Program-made: the position numbers and the translations under genes | Shown: positions 20,637-29,068 of the stretch, piece by piece | Numbering within the stretch: position 1 is the stretch's first letter | Layout of the letters: the number at the start of each line of letters is the position of its first letter | Notes under the pieces: generated by a model | Database searches by the model: none | Told to the model about the DNA's origin: nothing | The model's input: only the letters and a program-made list of their open reading frames with translations | Source: Sulfopaludibacter sp963835555 | GTDB lineage: Bacteria; Acidobacteriota; Terriglobia; Bryobacterales; Bryobacteraceae | DNA length: 64,000 bases | Assembly: GCA_963835555.1 (NCBI GenBank) | Contig: CAWIGC010000008.1 | Coordinates: forward strand, 186,001 to 250,000 | Reading direction: 5' to 3'

Positions 20637-21870
20637 TCACCTGTCCGTATCTCCCAAAACAAAATCCATGCTGCCGATGGACGGCGATCACATCGGCGAT
20701 CAGCGTACCCTCCACCATCTTCCGCCGTGGCCTGCAAATTGCCAAAACTGGGGGTCCGCATGTGCACGCGGTAGGGATGCGTGGTGCCATCGCTCACCAT
20801 GTAGAAGCCCAGCTCGCCGCGCGGCGATTCGATCACCTGGTAGACCTCGCCTTCCGGCACGCGGAAGCCCTTCGGTCACGATCTTGAAGTGATAGATCAG
20901 CGCCTCCATCTGGGTCTTCATCTTTTCGCGGTCGGGCAGCACCACGTGCGGCGCATCGGCCTTCCACGGTCCCGCGGGCATGCCTTCCATCGCCTGCTTG
21001 ATGATCCGCGTGCTCTGCCGCATCTCTTCCATGCGCACCTGGTAGCGCGCGAACACATCGTTCTCGGTGCGCGTCGGGCACTTCGAAATCGAACTTCTCG
21101 TAGCTGGAGTACGGCTCGTCTCTTGCGCGCATCGATCTTCAGGCCGGCCGCGCGCAGCATGGGGCCGGTCACGCCCAGGTCCAGCATGTCTTCCAGCGAA
21201 ATGTAGCCCGACGCCCTTGCGTGCGGCCGGTCCAGATGCGGATTGTTGGTCAGCAGGTTTTCGTATTCGTCCACCCGGCTGGGGAAAACGTCGATGAACT
21301 TCTTCACCCGCTGCTGCCAGCCGCGCGGCGGCTCCAGCGCCAGCCCGCCGATGCGGAAATAGCTGGTCATCATGCGCTGCCCGGAGAACATCTCGAAGAT
21401 GCGCAGAATGTCCTCGCGCTCGCGGAAGCAGTAGAGGAACACGCTCATGGCGCCGATATCGATGCGCGTGCGTGCCCAGCCACACCAGGTGGCTGTTGAG
21501 CCGCGTCAACTCCGTCAGCATCACCCGCATCCACTGCGCCTGCGGCGGAATCTCCAGCCCCAGCAGCTTTTCCACCGCCAGGCAGTAGCCCAGGTTGTTC
21601 GAGAGCGGCGCCAGGTAATCCACGCGGTCGGTCAGCGTCACGCCCTGCTGGTACGTCTTGACTTCGAATTCCTTCTCGATGCCGGTGTGCAGATAAGCCG
21701 ATGTCCGGCTGCGCACTTGACCACCGTCTCGCCATCCAGTTCCAGCAGCAGCCGCAGCACGCCGTGCGTGGACGGGTGCTGCGGGCCCATGTTCAGGACC
21801 ATGCGGCGCGGCCGGCTGCGCCTGCTACCTCGCCTTCCGGTCACTCCTGGAACTGCCCGGTGTCGCTCAT
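20637..21870 (-). CDS. nuoD: NADH-quinone oxidoreductase subunit D, frameshifted
   Basis: The 49-kDa subunit is recognised from NMGPQHPSTHGVLRLLLELD, GYLHTGIEKEFEVKTYQQ-type sequence, YLAPLSNNLGYCLAVEKLLG, YFRIGGLALEPPRGW, ESPRGELGFYMVSDG and VHMRTPSFGNLQA. The C terminus in its own frame is IGSMDFVLGDTDR. It forms the quinone pocket together with NuoB. Breaks occur near 21845, 21710, 21470, 21230, 21130, 21080, 20870, 20725 and 20665. The start at 21870 is 2 nt after the nuoC stop. Confidence 0.93.
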
Positions 21871-21872
21871 GT

Positions 21873-22346
21873 CTAAACCCTCGACCCCGTGACCGGATAA
21901 TCCTTGCGCAGCGGGTGTCCTTCCCAATCGTCCGGCATCATGATGCGGCGCAGGTCGGGATGCCCGAGAATTGGATGCCGAACAGGTCGAACACTTCGCG
22001 CTCGTACCAGTTGGCGCCGCGCCACACCCCCGTCACCGATTCGATCACCGGATCTTCGCCGCGCACCCGGCATTTCAGCCGCACCGCTGCATTGCGTTCC
22101 ACCGAATGCAGGTGATAGACCACTTCGAACCGCGGTTCGGCAGGATACCGGTCCACAGCCGTCACGGTGCTCAAGCGCACGAACTCCTGGTCGTATTTCA
22201 GAAATCCGCAGACGCTCGCGATCTTGCCGGGCGCGATCTCCAGCGTCAGTTCGTTCCGGTCGAATTTGCCGCCTTGTGACGGCATCCGCATCGAAGGCTT
22301 CCACCGCCGCGGCCACGGCATGCTCTCGCAGATTGTCGGGTAGCAT
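21873..22346 (-). CDS. nuoC: NADH-quinone oxidoreductase subunit C, frameshifted
   Basis: The 30-kDa subunit is recognised from FLKYDQEFVRLSTVTAVD, FEVVYHLHSVERNAAVRLK, WRGANWYEREVFDLFGIQF and the C-terminal RRIMMPDDWEGHPLRKDYP. The last two are near-diagnostic. Breaks lie near 22272 and 21960. It follows nuoA after 18 nt, a junction normally occupied by nuoB. It is part of the connecting module of complex I. Confidence 0.94.
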   Translation of the reverse strand: MLPDNLREHAVAAAVEAFDADAVTRRQIRPERTDAGDRARQDRERLRISEIRPGVRALEHRDGCGPVSCRTAVRSGLSPAFGGTQCSGAAEMPGARRRSGDRIGDGGVARRQLVRARSVRPVRHPILGHPDLRRIMMPDDWEGHPLRKDYPVTGSRV

Positions 22347-22364
22347 CTCGAGTTGTACTACGTT

Positions 22365-22760
22365 TCATTGCTTGCGGCTGGCGATCTCGCTCGCCGCCCA
22401 ATCCAGCGCGCCCTTTTTCCAGATGTAGAAAAAGCCGGAAAGAATCAAAACAACGAAGACCAGCATCTCGACGAACGCGAACATCTTCAGTTCGCGGTAA
22501 ACCACCACCCACGGATACAGGAAAATCGCTTCGATGTCGAACAGGATGAAGAGCATCCCCACCAGGTAGAACTTCACGCTGAAGCGCTGCCGGGCATCGC
22601 CCGTGGGCGCGATGCCGCATTCGTACGGCATGTCCTTCACGCGATTGCGGACCTTCTTGCCCAACAGATACGACACGGTCAGCAGCCCGGCCGCCAGAGC
22701 CATCGCGAGCAGCGCCTGCACCAGGACAGGAAAATACAACTCCGTGTAAGAGTTAGGCAT
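22365..22760 (-). CDS. nuoA: NADH-quinone oxidoreductase subunit A
   Basis: The protein has 131 aa and three transmembrane helices. It contains MPYECGIAPTGDARQRFSVK and YLVGMLFILFDIEAIFLYPW, which include the conserved Cys loop and acidic residues of NuoA/ND3. It is the first gene of the cluster; no other nuo gene lies upstream. Intact. Confidence 0.96.
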   Translation of the reverse strand: MPNSYTELYFPVLVQALLAMALAAGLLTVSYLLGKKVRNRVKDMPYECGIAPTGDARQRFSVKFYLVGMLFILFDIEAIFLYPWVVVYRELKMFAFVEMLVFVVLILSGFFYIWKKGALDWAASEIASRKQ

Positions 22761-22826
22761 TCGTTTGAGGGAGAAGAAGACTCAAATTTGACTATAATGG
22801 TTGCAAAACAGGGGTGTCAACCGCAC

Positions 22827-23034
22827 ATGGATATCGAAATCGTGGTCAACGGCGAAACGCAGCTCCACACAGCAAGGGCAGACGGTGCTCGGTCTCCTGC
22901 ACCAACTGCGCCTCGACCCCGCCCGCGTGGCCGTGGAATTGGACCGCCGCATCGTAAAACAGCCAAATTGGCCTGAAACGATTTTATCGCCGGGCGCCCA
23001 GCTCGAAATCGTGCAGTTCGTCGGCGGAGGCTAG
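22827..23034 (+). CDS. thiS: ThiS/MoaD-like sulfur carrier protein, frameshifted
   Basis: The ATG at 22827 gives MDIEIVVNGETQLHT; after a break near 22868 the protein continues TVLGLLHQLRLDPARVAVEL, then DRRIVKQPNW and QLEIVQFVGGG. The beta-grasp pattern, the VAVELDRRIV strand and the C-terminal Gly-Gly-Gly end match ThiS, which carries sulfur as a thiocarboxylate for thiazole synthesis. About 68 residues. No other thiamine gene is nearby. Divergent from nuoA. Confidence 0.8.
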
Positions 23035-23054
23035 AAGAAGGAATATGCCCCAGA

Positions 23055-23115
23055 CGTACGCAGACGGCGCGGATCCACCTGATCTCATCCGCGTTCATCT
23101 GCGTCCATCTGCGGC
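23055..23115. repeat. Dispersed repeat of the CATCTGCGTCCATCTGCGG type
   Basis: The segment carries CATCCGCGTTCATCTGCGTC, then CATCTGCGGCC. From memory this is a dispersed non-coding motif found in many unrelated bacterial genomes. It overlaps the 3' end of the STAS-domain gene. Confidence 0.5.
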
Positions 23116-23472
23116 CCAAAGGAATGCTTACGCGAAGCGCGGATCGCGGCAGCTTCGTCTTCATGCACGTCGAAGACGGTGTAGAGTTTCGTGATCTGCA
23201 GCAGGTCCTTGACGCGCTTGTTCAGGTTGAGCAGCTTCAACTGCCCGCCGCTATTGGTCACTGTGGTGAATCCCGAAACCAGCTCGCCGATCCCGGAGCT
23301 GTCGATATACGAAACCTCTCCCAGGTTCAGCAGGATCTTTTTCTGATTCTTGCGTCACCATGTCGCGCAAGGCGTCGCGCAGCGCGCTGGAACCCTCACC
23401 TAGCGTGATCCGTCCAGCCACATCCACCACCGTCACGTCTCCCACCTGCCGGGTATTCAACTTTACGCTCAC
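23085..23472 (-). CDS. STAS-domain anti-sigma factor antagonist (RsbV/SpoIIAA-like), frameshifted
   Basis: The ATG at 23472 gives SVKLNTRQVGDVTVVDVAGR, then ITLGEGSSALRDALRDMV. After a break near 23350 the protein reads KILLNLGEVSYIDSSGIGEL, then VSGFTTVTNSGGQLKLLNL and KVYTVFDVHEDEAAAI-like sequence. YIDSSGIGEL is the phosphorylatable Ser/Asp loop of anti-anti-sigma factors. The first in-frame stop is at 23085, so the last ~15 codons lie in a dispersed repeat. The gene begins 32 nt after the RsbW-like gene, so the two form an antagonist/anti-sigma pair. Confidence 0.82.
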
Positions 23473-23503
23473 TGAATATGCCTCCTGGCTGAAACCGCAG
23501 ACT

Positions 23504-23947
23504 CTACTTTGACACCAGGTACTTGACCAAAGTTACTTCCATGCCGCCCGGCTTCGCCCCGCCGGATCTCGAATTCATCCATGAAAGAGCGGATCAGAAA
23601 AATCCCCGCCCCGAAGTCCGCAGCAGGTTCTCCGGCGCCAGCGGATCGGGCAGGCTGGCTCAAATCGAAGCCTTCGCCTTCATCCGCATATCCGGACGAC
23701 GAAGCGATCCGGAGTATGAGCAACCGAAAATCGCACCCTCTTATTGGCGTTATACCGGTTGCCGTGGACCACCGCGTTCACCATCGACTCCCGCACGGCC
23801 ATCCCGATCTTCATCAGATCGTCGTCGTCGAAGCCCGCGCGCTGTGCCATACCCGAGCGCCAGTTCCTCCGCGCTGTCCACGCTTTCCAGCGTCGATTCC
23901 AGAAACCGTTCGACAGTTTCCGGAGTGTGGCGCATATTTTCCCGCAT
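23504..23947 (-). CDS. RsbW-like anti-sigma factor / Ser-Thr kinase (HATPase), frameshifted
   Basis: From the ATG at 23947 the protein reads TVERFLESTLESVDSAEELA, then in other frames an N-box region (MKIGMAVRESMVNAVVHGNR-like), VRIRDEGEGFDLSQP and GRGIFLIRSFMDEFEIRRG. These are the N and G boxes of RsbW/SpoIIAB-type GHKL kinases. Breaks lie near 23850, 23740, 23640 and 23530. Such proteins bind sigma factors or phosphorylate STAS antagonists; the adjacent STAS gene is the obvious partner. An upstream ATG at 24016 is possible but adds no family sequence. Confidence 0.8.
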
Positions 23948-24062
23948 ACATAAGACGGCCAGGATGCGCGGCCAAAGCGAATCGTCAGAATAAATTACCA
24001 GACTTGCGAAAGTCAAGGAGCGCTTTCCCGCGTGCCGGCTGACATCGACGCTACAATCGGGC

Positions 24063-24719
24063 TTGACGTCTCAGGAAGAAATCGAACTGGCCCGTTCGCT
24101 GCTCGCCGGCGAGCCGGACGCTTTTGAACGCTTCGTCCTGCATTTCCGGTCCAAAGTATTTCGCTATAGCTGGCTGGTGTGCGGGCAGGCCGAAGATGCC
24201 GAAGAAGTGGCGCAGGAGACGCTGCTGAGGGTCTTCCAGAACCTGGATCAGCTCCGCGATCCCACCCGCATCCGGCCCTGGGTCTTCCGCATCGCCCGCA
24301 ATGCCTGCCTCATGCAGCGCCGCAAGAGCGTCTTCGCGCCTTCCGAAGAGATCTCCCTCGACGATACCCCCCACGAGGCGCCGGACGGGGCCGCCCTGCC
24401 CGATTTTTCGCTCCTGCAGCGCGAACTCCGCGCCGTTCTGGACCGCGTGATCCTGGAACTTCCGCCTACCCTGCGTCCCGTGGTCCTCCTGCGCGATCTG
24501 GAGGAACTCTCCACCGAGGAAACCGCTCAGATCCTGGATCTGAGTCAGGATGTGATCAAAACCCGCCTTCACCGCGGCCGTCAGGCCATGCGCCAGAAAC
24601 TGGATTGCTACCTGAACAATCGCTGCCTCGACGACCAGCCCAGTCCCGATGCCACGCCCCTCAATGCCGCCGAACGCCGGACGCTCCATGCCGAGTGGCG
24701 CAAAGCCGTTGTGACCTGA
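24063..24719 (+). CDS. ECF-type RNA polymerase sigma factor
   Basis: The frame opens with TTG at 24063 and encodes 218 aa. Region 2 is visible as FRYSWLVCGQAEDAEEVAQE, then TLLRVFQNL and RPWVFRIARNACLMQRR. Region 4 is visible as LPPTLRPVVLLRDLEELSTE, then ETAQILDLSQDVIKTRLHRG. The final ~40 residues are a short extension. It is divergent from the RsbW-like gene, with a gap of about 115 nt that may hold the promoters of both. It precedes the NapH-like gene by 52 nt and could regulate it. Confidence 0.92.
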   Translation: MTSQEEIELARSLLAGEPDAFERFVLHFRSKVFRYSWLVCGQAEDAEEVAQETLLRVFQNLDQLRDPTRIRPWVFRIARNACLMQRRKSVFAPSEEISLDDTPHEAPDGAALPDFSLLQRELRAVLDRVILELPPTLRPVVLLRDLEELSTEETAQILDLSQDVIKTRLHRGRQAMRQKLDCYLNNRCLDDQPSPDATPLNAAERRTLHAEWRKAVVT

Positions 24720-24771
24720 GTCACTGCCCCGCACCCCGCCAGGCCTTACCCTGCGGTTTAGAGGAGGCATG

Positions 24772-25800
24772 ATGCCGGTAACGCGAAAAAAACTTCTGAA
24801 ACGGGCGCTCCCCGACAGGTCCCAGCCCCTCCGCCGTACCGTGCAATTGCTGTTTCTGCTCCTGAACGTCTGGATTTGCGCTCAATTCTACCTGTTTGTC
24901 CGTTATTACGAGACCGGCGGCGCGGGCATCCACGCCACCCGGCCCCCCGGCGTCGAAGGCTGGCTGCCCATCGCCTCCCTGATGAATCTCAAGGTGCTTC
25001 TGGCTTCCGGCCAAATGCCCGCGCTGCATCCCGCGGGCATGTTTTTGCTCCTTGCGTTCCTGGCCATCTCCTGGATCTTCCGGAAGAGCTTCTGCGGATG
25101 GCTCTGCCCCATCGGCGCCATCTCCGAGTACCTCTGGCGGCTGGGCCGGCGGACCTTCGGACGCAATTTCCGCCTCCCGCGCAAACTCGATATCGGCCTG
25201 CGCAGCCTGAAGTACCTGCTGCTGGCATTGTTTTTCTTTGCCGTCGGCTCCATGTCCGTCCCCGCCATCCATGCCTTCCTCGAAGGCCCCTATGGCGTGG
25301 TGGACGATGTCAAAATGCTGAACTTCTTCCGGTTCCTGGGGCTCACCGGCGCGATCGTCCTGGCCCTGCTGGTGCTGGCTTCGGTCTTCGTGCAGAACTT
25401 CTGGTGCCGCTTCCTGTGCCCCTACGGCGCACTGATGGGACTGGCGGCCCTGGCCAGCCCGGTACGCATCCGGCGCGACACGTCGCTGTGCATCGATTGC
25501 GGCAAATGTGCCAAGTCGTGCCCCTCGGCGCTGCCGGTGGACCGCCTCATCACCATCGCGTCGGTGGAATGCACCGGCTGCCTCGAATGCGTGGCCTCGT
25601 GCCCGTCTGCCGGAGCGCTGTACCTCTCCGCGCCACGCCGCCGCCGCGTACCCGCCTGGGCAGTCGCCGCGGGGATTGCCGGCCTGTTCCTGGGCGTAAC
25701 GACCTATGCCCGCCTGACCCACAACTGGCGTACCGATCTACCGGAAAGGGTCTACTTCCAGCTGATTCCTCACGCCAACGAATTCGAGCATCCCAGGTAG
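24772..25800 (+). CDS. NapH/NosR/FixG-like membrane-bound 4Fe-4S protein
   Basis: The protein has five or six transmembrane segments. Two CxxxCP motifs lie at membrane edges (FCGWLCPIGA and WCRFLCPYGA), and two 4Fe-4S ferredoxin motifs follow (CIDCGKCAKSCPS and CTGCLECVASCPS). This is the layout of NapH-type quinol-to-periplasm electron transfer proteins. I use the second of two adjacent ATG codons (24772), because the GAGGAGG site at 24761-24767 is too close to 24769. No nitrate, nitrous oxide or other reductase gene is nearby, so the acceptor is unknown. Confidence 0.88.
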   Translation: MPVTRKKLLKRALPDRSQPLRRTVQLLFLLLNVWICAQFYLFVRYYETGGAGIHATRPPGVEGWLPIASLMNLKVLLASGQMPALHPAGMFLLLAFLAISWIFRKSFCGWLCPIGAISEYLWRLGRRTFGRNFRLPRKLDIGLRSLKYLLLALFFFAVGSMSVPAIHAFLEGPYGVVDDVKMLNFFRFLGLTGAIVLALLVLASVFVQNFWCRFLCPYGALMGLAALASPVRIRRDTSLCIDCGKCAKSCPSALPVDRLITIASVECTGCLECVASCPSAGALYLSAPRRRRVPAWAVAAGIAGLFLGVTTYARLTHNWRTDLPERVYFQLIPHANEFEHPR

Positions 25801-25811
25801 CGGCAGATCCT

Positions 25812-27365
25812 TCAACACGCCGAATTGCTGCGCGTGTCCAGCACTTCCCGTACCTTGCGCGACAGAGAGTCCGGCAGGAAAGGCTTCTGCAGGAAGGCCG
25901 CGCCGGATTGCGGAATGCCGTGGTGCACAATGGCTTCGTCGGTATAGCCCGACATGAACAACACGCGCATCGCGGGACACACCGGCGCCACCTGCCTCAC
26001 CAGGTCCGGCCCGCTCATTTCGGGCATGACTACGTCGATTACGGCCAGATCGATCTTGCCCTTCAGTTGCCTGCAAATTCGGATCGCCTCTTCGCCGCGA
26101 GTCGCTTCCATGACCCGGTACCCGCGGGCCGTCAGGACATCCACAATCAGCTTGCGGACGCGCGCTTCGTCCTCCACCACCAGAATGGTCTCCACCCCGT
26201 TGAGCGTGCTGTCCGCCGCCGCCTTCTCCGTGGCGACCGGAGACTTGGTCTCCGCCAGGGGCAGGTAGATGCGGGCGGTGGTGCCCGCGCCGAGCTCGCT
26301 GAACATGCCGATGGCGCCGCCGCTCTGCCGGATGATTCCGTACGCCGTCGCCAGTCCCAATCCGGTACCGCTCCCCGGACCCTTGGTGGTAAAGAACGGC
26401 TCGAAGAGATGACTCTGGGTCTCTTCGTCCATCCCCACTCCGGTATCCGTGATCGAAATCGTGACGTGCGGACCCGCCGGCACACCCAAATGCTTGGCCG
26501 AAAAGGTATCGCCCAGATGAACGGTGGCCGTCTCGATGGTCAGCTTGCCCCCGTGGGGCATGGCGTCGCGCGCGTTCACCACCAGGTTCATGAGCACCTG
26601 TTCCAGCCGCCCCGGGTCGGCCGTTACGGTGTCCTGGGTGGCGGCGGGGATGGTTACCAGGTCGATATCCTCGCCGATGAGCCGCCGCAGCATCTTCTCG
26701 ATCTGAATGATGAGATCGTTAACATGCACCGCCCGCGATACCATCGGCTGCCGCCGGCTGAAAGCCAGCAACTGGTGCGTCAGCGCGCCTCCCCGCTCCG
26801 CCGAACGCCGGATCTCTTCCAGAGCCGTCCGCTGATTGTCCTTCAGGTCGCGGCTGGTCAGCAAAAGATCGCTATACCCGGTGATGACCGTCAGCAGGTT
26901 GTTGAAATCGTGCGCTACGCCGCCCGCCAGGCGGCCCACGGCCTCCATCTTCTGGGCCTGGTGGAATTGCTCTTCCAGACGAACGCGATCGCGCCGGGAC
27001 TTCGCCGCGCGGATTTCACGCTCTACCGCCGCATTCAGCCGCATCAGGTTGCTGCGGGTCATGTGGTCGGCTGCCCCGGCTTTCAAGACGGACAGGACGT
27101 CCGAATCCTTGATTTTCCCGGAAACCACAATCACCGGCAGATCGATGGCCTTTTCGTGGATGGTGCGCAGGGCTTCCAGCGCGCCAAAATCCGCCAGTGC
27201 GAAATCGCTGATAGCAATATCCCAATTGCCTGTGAGCGCGGCATCCAGATCCGCTTGCGTAGTCGCCCGCCCGAACGCCGGCAGGTACCCTCCGCGCTCC
27301 AGCTCGGCGCCCACAGCGTCGGCGCCCGCTTCACCGATAAATAAAACCCGAATCGGTTGAGACAT
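25812..27365 (-). CDS. Hybrid histidine kinase: REC-HisKA-HATPase-REC
   Basis: The protein has 517 aa and no membrane segment. An N-terminal receiver domain (about residues 5-120, ISDFALADFGALE) is followed by HisKA with the phospho-His in GGVAHDFNNLLTVI. A HATPase domain comes next (LMNLVVNARDAMP, DTGVGMDEE, FFTTKGPGSGTGLGLAT), then a C-terminal receiver (LVVEDEARVRKLI, DLAVIDVVMPEMSGPDL). It is a cytosolic signalling kinase whose input comes through the N-terminal receiver. No DNA-binding output domain is attached. It is convergent with the NapH-like gene, 11 nt apart; target unknown. Confidence 0.95.
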   Translation of the reverse strand: MSQPIRVLFIGEAGADAVGAELERGGYLPAFGRATTQADLDAALTGNWDIAISDFALADFGALEALRTIHEKAIDLPVIVVSGKIKDSDVLSVLKAGAADHMTRSNLMRLNAAVEREIRAAKSRRDRVRLEEQFHQAQKMEAVGRLAGGVAHDFNNLLTVITGYSDLLLTSRDLKDNQRTALEEIRRSAERGGALTHQLLAFSRRQPMVSRAVHVNDLIIQIEKMLRRLIGEDIDLVTIPAATQDTVTADPGRLEQVLMNLVVNARDAMPHGGKLTIETATVHLGDTFSAKHLGVPAGPHVTISITDTGVGMDEETQSHLFEPFFTTKGPGSGTGLGLATAYGIIRQSGGAIGMFSELGAGTTARIYLPLAETKSPVATEKAAADSTLNGVETILVVEDEARVRKLIVDVLTARGYRVMEATRGEEAIRICRQLKGKIDLAVIDVVMPEMSGPDLVRQVAPVCPAMRVLFMSGYTDEAIVHHGIPQSGAAFLQKPFLPDSLSRKVREVLDTRSNSAC

Positions 27366-27470
27366 CGGTCTGATCCACTAGAGTAAACGATCGCACCTTC
27401 CAGGGTAAGCCCCAAACAGTAATTCCCGGTGCGTTAACCAACGGAGACAAATAGCGTACAAAAATATACA

Positions 27471-28127
27471 CTACAGCGGCAGTTGTTGCAGCAGAGGCGG
27501 AAATACCTGCTTTGTGAATGCAATTCCCGTTGCCGTAGCAGCTTCAATATCATCGTTGCGAACCGGAACCACGACCCTCACCAAGGCCGTATCGCTGCGG
27601 TGGTAGCGGACGGCGTCAGCCACCAGCCAGAATTTGGCGGCGTATTCGTTGGCAATGACGCGGTTATGACTCTGATACCAGTACAGAACCACGTCCTTTT
27701 CCATGCCCTGCTCCACCACAAACCGGTTGATGCGAACCGGGGCCGGCCAGTCGGGGACCGTCACCACCGGCCGGTCCGCCGTAACCTGAGTCCAACCGGC
27801 GCCGGGCAGGCAGTTCTTCGGGGAATGCGGCGACTGCCCGGTCCGCTGCGTCTTGAAATAAGCGATGAAGAAGTACAGATCCCGCGTGCCTGCGGCATTC
27901 CCGTAGCGCCGGTTCAGCGTGTCGTCGGCCCGCAGCACATCCGCGACTTCCTTTTCGATGGGCATATCCTGGAGCATCTGCCAGTCGCCGATGTGCGTCG
28001 GGAAATTCGCCAGAGGCCCGACCATGGGGACGGTTTCCGGCCGCCGCGCAATGGCATAAAAAGCCACCGCCTGGAATAGCAGCACCAGCGTCAAAACGCG
28101 GGCGTATTTATTATTCAAGAACTCCAT
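27471..28127 (-). CDS. epsI: EpsI-family exosortase-associated protein
   Basis: The protein has 218 aa with a single N-terminal membrane anchor (VLTLVLLFQAVAFYAIA), then the DUF3485/EpsI domain with HIGDWQMLQDMPIEKEVADV and the signature HSPKNCLPGAGW. It is normally encoded beside or fused to exosortase and linked to exopolysaccharide or PEP-CTERM systems. Its start overlaps the exosortase stop by 17 nt, so the two are co-translated. Confidence 0.92.
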   Translation of the reverse strand: MEFLNNKYARVLTLVLLFQAVAFYAIARRPETVPMVGPLANFPTHIGDWQMLQDMPIEKEVADVLRADDTLNRRYGNAAGTRDLYFFIAYFKTQRTGQSPHSPKNCLPGAGWTQVTADRPVVTVPDWPAPVRINRFVVEQGMEKDVVLYWYQSHNRVIANEYAAKFWLVADAVRYHRSDTALVRVVVPVRNDDIEAATATGIAFTKQVFPPLLQQLPL

Positions 28128-29010
28128 GCCGGGCCCTCCTCTTGTCGATGACTTTCATCGTGCGCACCAGAAGTTGATGGAAAATAATCAAAAAAGCCAG
28201 GGCAATCATGAAGATCACCCAGCCCGTGGATTCGTGGAAAAAACCTTCCGCCAGTTCGGGTTTCCATTGCGCCAGAATGCCGGTAACCGCCACGCGGCTG
28301 CCATTGGCCAGGATCGCAATCGGAATCGTGGCCAGGAATAACACCACGCGGATCCACCGTTTCGGTTCAAAGAAGTGCCCGTAAACCAGGGCCAGAAACG
28401 TAAGGGAAAGCAGCGAGCGGATACCGCTGCACGCCTCCACTACCGCCAGCGGACCGCTGGGCAGATCCAGAATATTCCCCGTCCGCAGAACCGGAATGTC
28501 CAACGCGGAAAGCGCCGTCGCCGCCAGATAACTGGCCACCTGTTGCAGCGGGAAAGTGATCTGGTTATAAATGACCGCCGGAATCGGAATCATGAAGAAC
28601 AGCAGAAACAGCGGAAATGCCAGCTTCTTCAGGATCTGAGTGCCGGCCAGCAGCCAGACGGACCCGATCAGGGTGATGACGAAGGCCGCTCGCGCCGTGG
28701 AAAGTTCCACGCCCAGTGTTGCCACCATCAGTTGCAGGCAGCCCAGCATGACGACCAGCAGACCCCACCAGTTCGGGCGCGGCCGCAAAGCCAATAGCTC
28801 TTCCCGCCGCTGCCATACAATGAAACCCGAAATGACCGGCACGAAGAAGCCGTGACCCATGTCGTCATTGGTGCCCCATTCCCGTACGAGAGCATACAGA
28901 ATGGGCGCGTAACACACGGCGATCAGCCCGCCGAACCAGGCAAGCTTAACCCACGGCATGGGGCGAACCGGGGTCTGTGCAATGGTGGTGGTGCTCGACA
29001 CTACTCGCAT
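28111..29010 (-). CDS. Exosortase (transpeptidase-like membrane protease)
   Basis: The protein has 299 aa and about eight transmembrane segments. The catalytic triad of the exosortase family is visible: Cys in VEACSGIRSL (about C194), Arg in ILANGSRVAVTG (about R239) and His in FFHESTGW (about H259). The N terminus carries GHGFFVPVISGFIVW, also typical. Exosortases process C-terminal PEP-CTERM sorting signals during export. I see no PEP-CTERM protein and no exopolysaccharide genes in this window. Confidence 0.93.
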   Translation of the reverse strand: MRVVSSTTTIAQTPVRPMPWVKLAWFGGLIAVCYAPILYALVREWGTNDDMGHGFFVPVISGFIVWQRREELLALRPRPNWWGLLVVMLGCLQLMVATLGVELSTARAAFVITLIGSVWLLAGTQILKKLAFPLFLLFFMIPIPAVIYNQITFPLQQVASYLAATALSALDIPVLRTGNILDLPSGPLAVVEACSGIRSLLSLTFLALVYGHFFEPKRWIRVVLFLATIPIAILANGSRVAVTGILAQWKPELAEGFFHESTGWVIFMIALAFLIIFHQLLVRTMKVIDKRRARHGVLE

Positions 29011-29068
29011 ATCATACCAACCGGATCGATAGCGAGGGGCTGATAACAGCCGTACTAAACTGAATGGA

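Noticed and set aside
16690..22350. Calling nuoC-nuoG pseudogenes
   Set aside because: Motifs are preserved across breaks in five consecutive essential genes next to intact ones, so sequence errors are more likely than decay.
22346..22365. A hidden nuoB between nuoA and nuoC
   Set aside because: Only 18 nt separate the genes, and no NuoB motif (CC, or GCPP) appears in any frame nearby.
24876..27344. An open frame of 822 codons on the plus strand across two genes
   Set aside because: It is a shadow of the NapH-like gene and lies antisense to the histidine kinase. It has no family motifs, while the true frames contain complete catalytic motifs.
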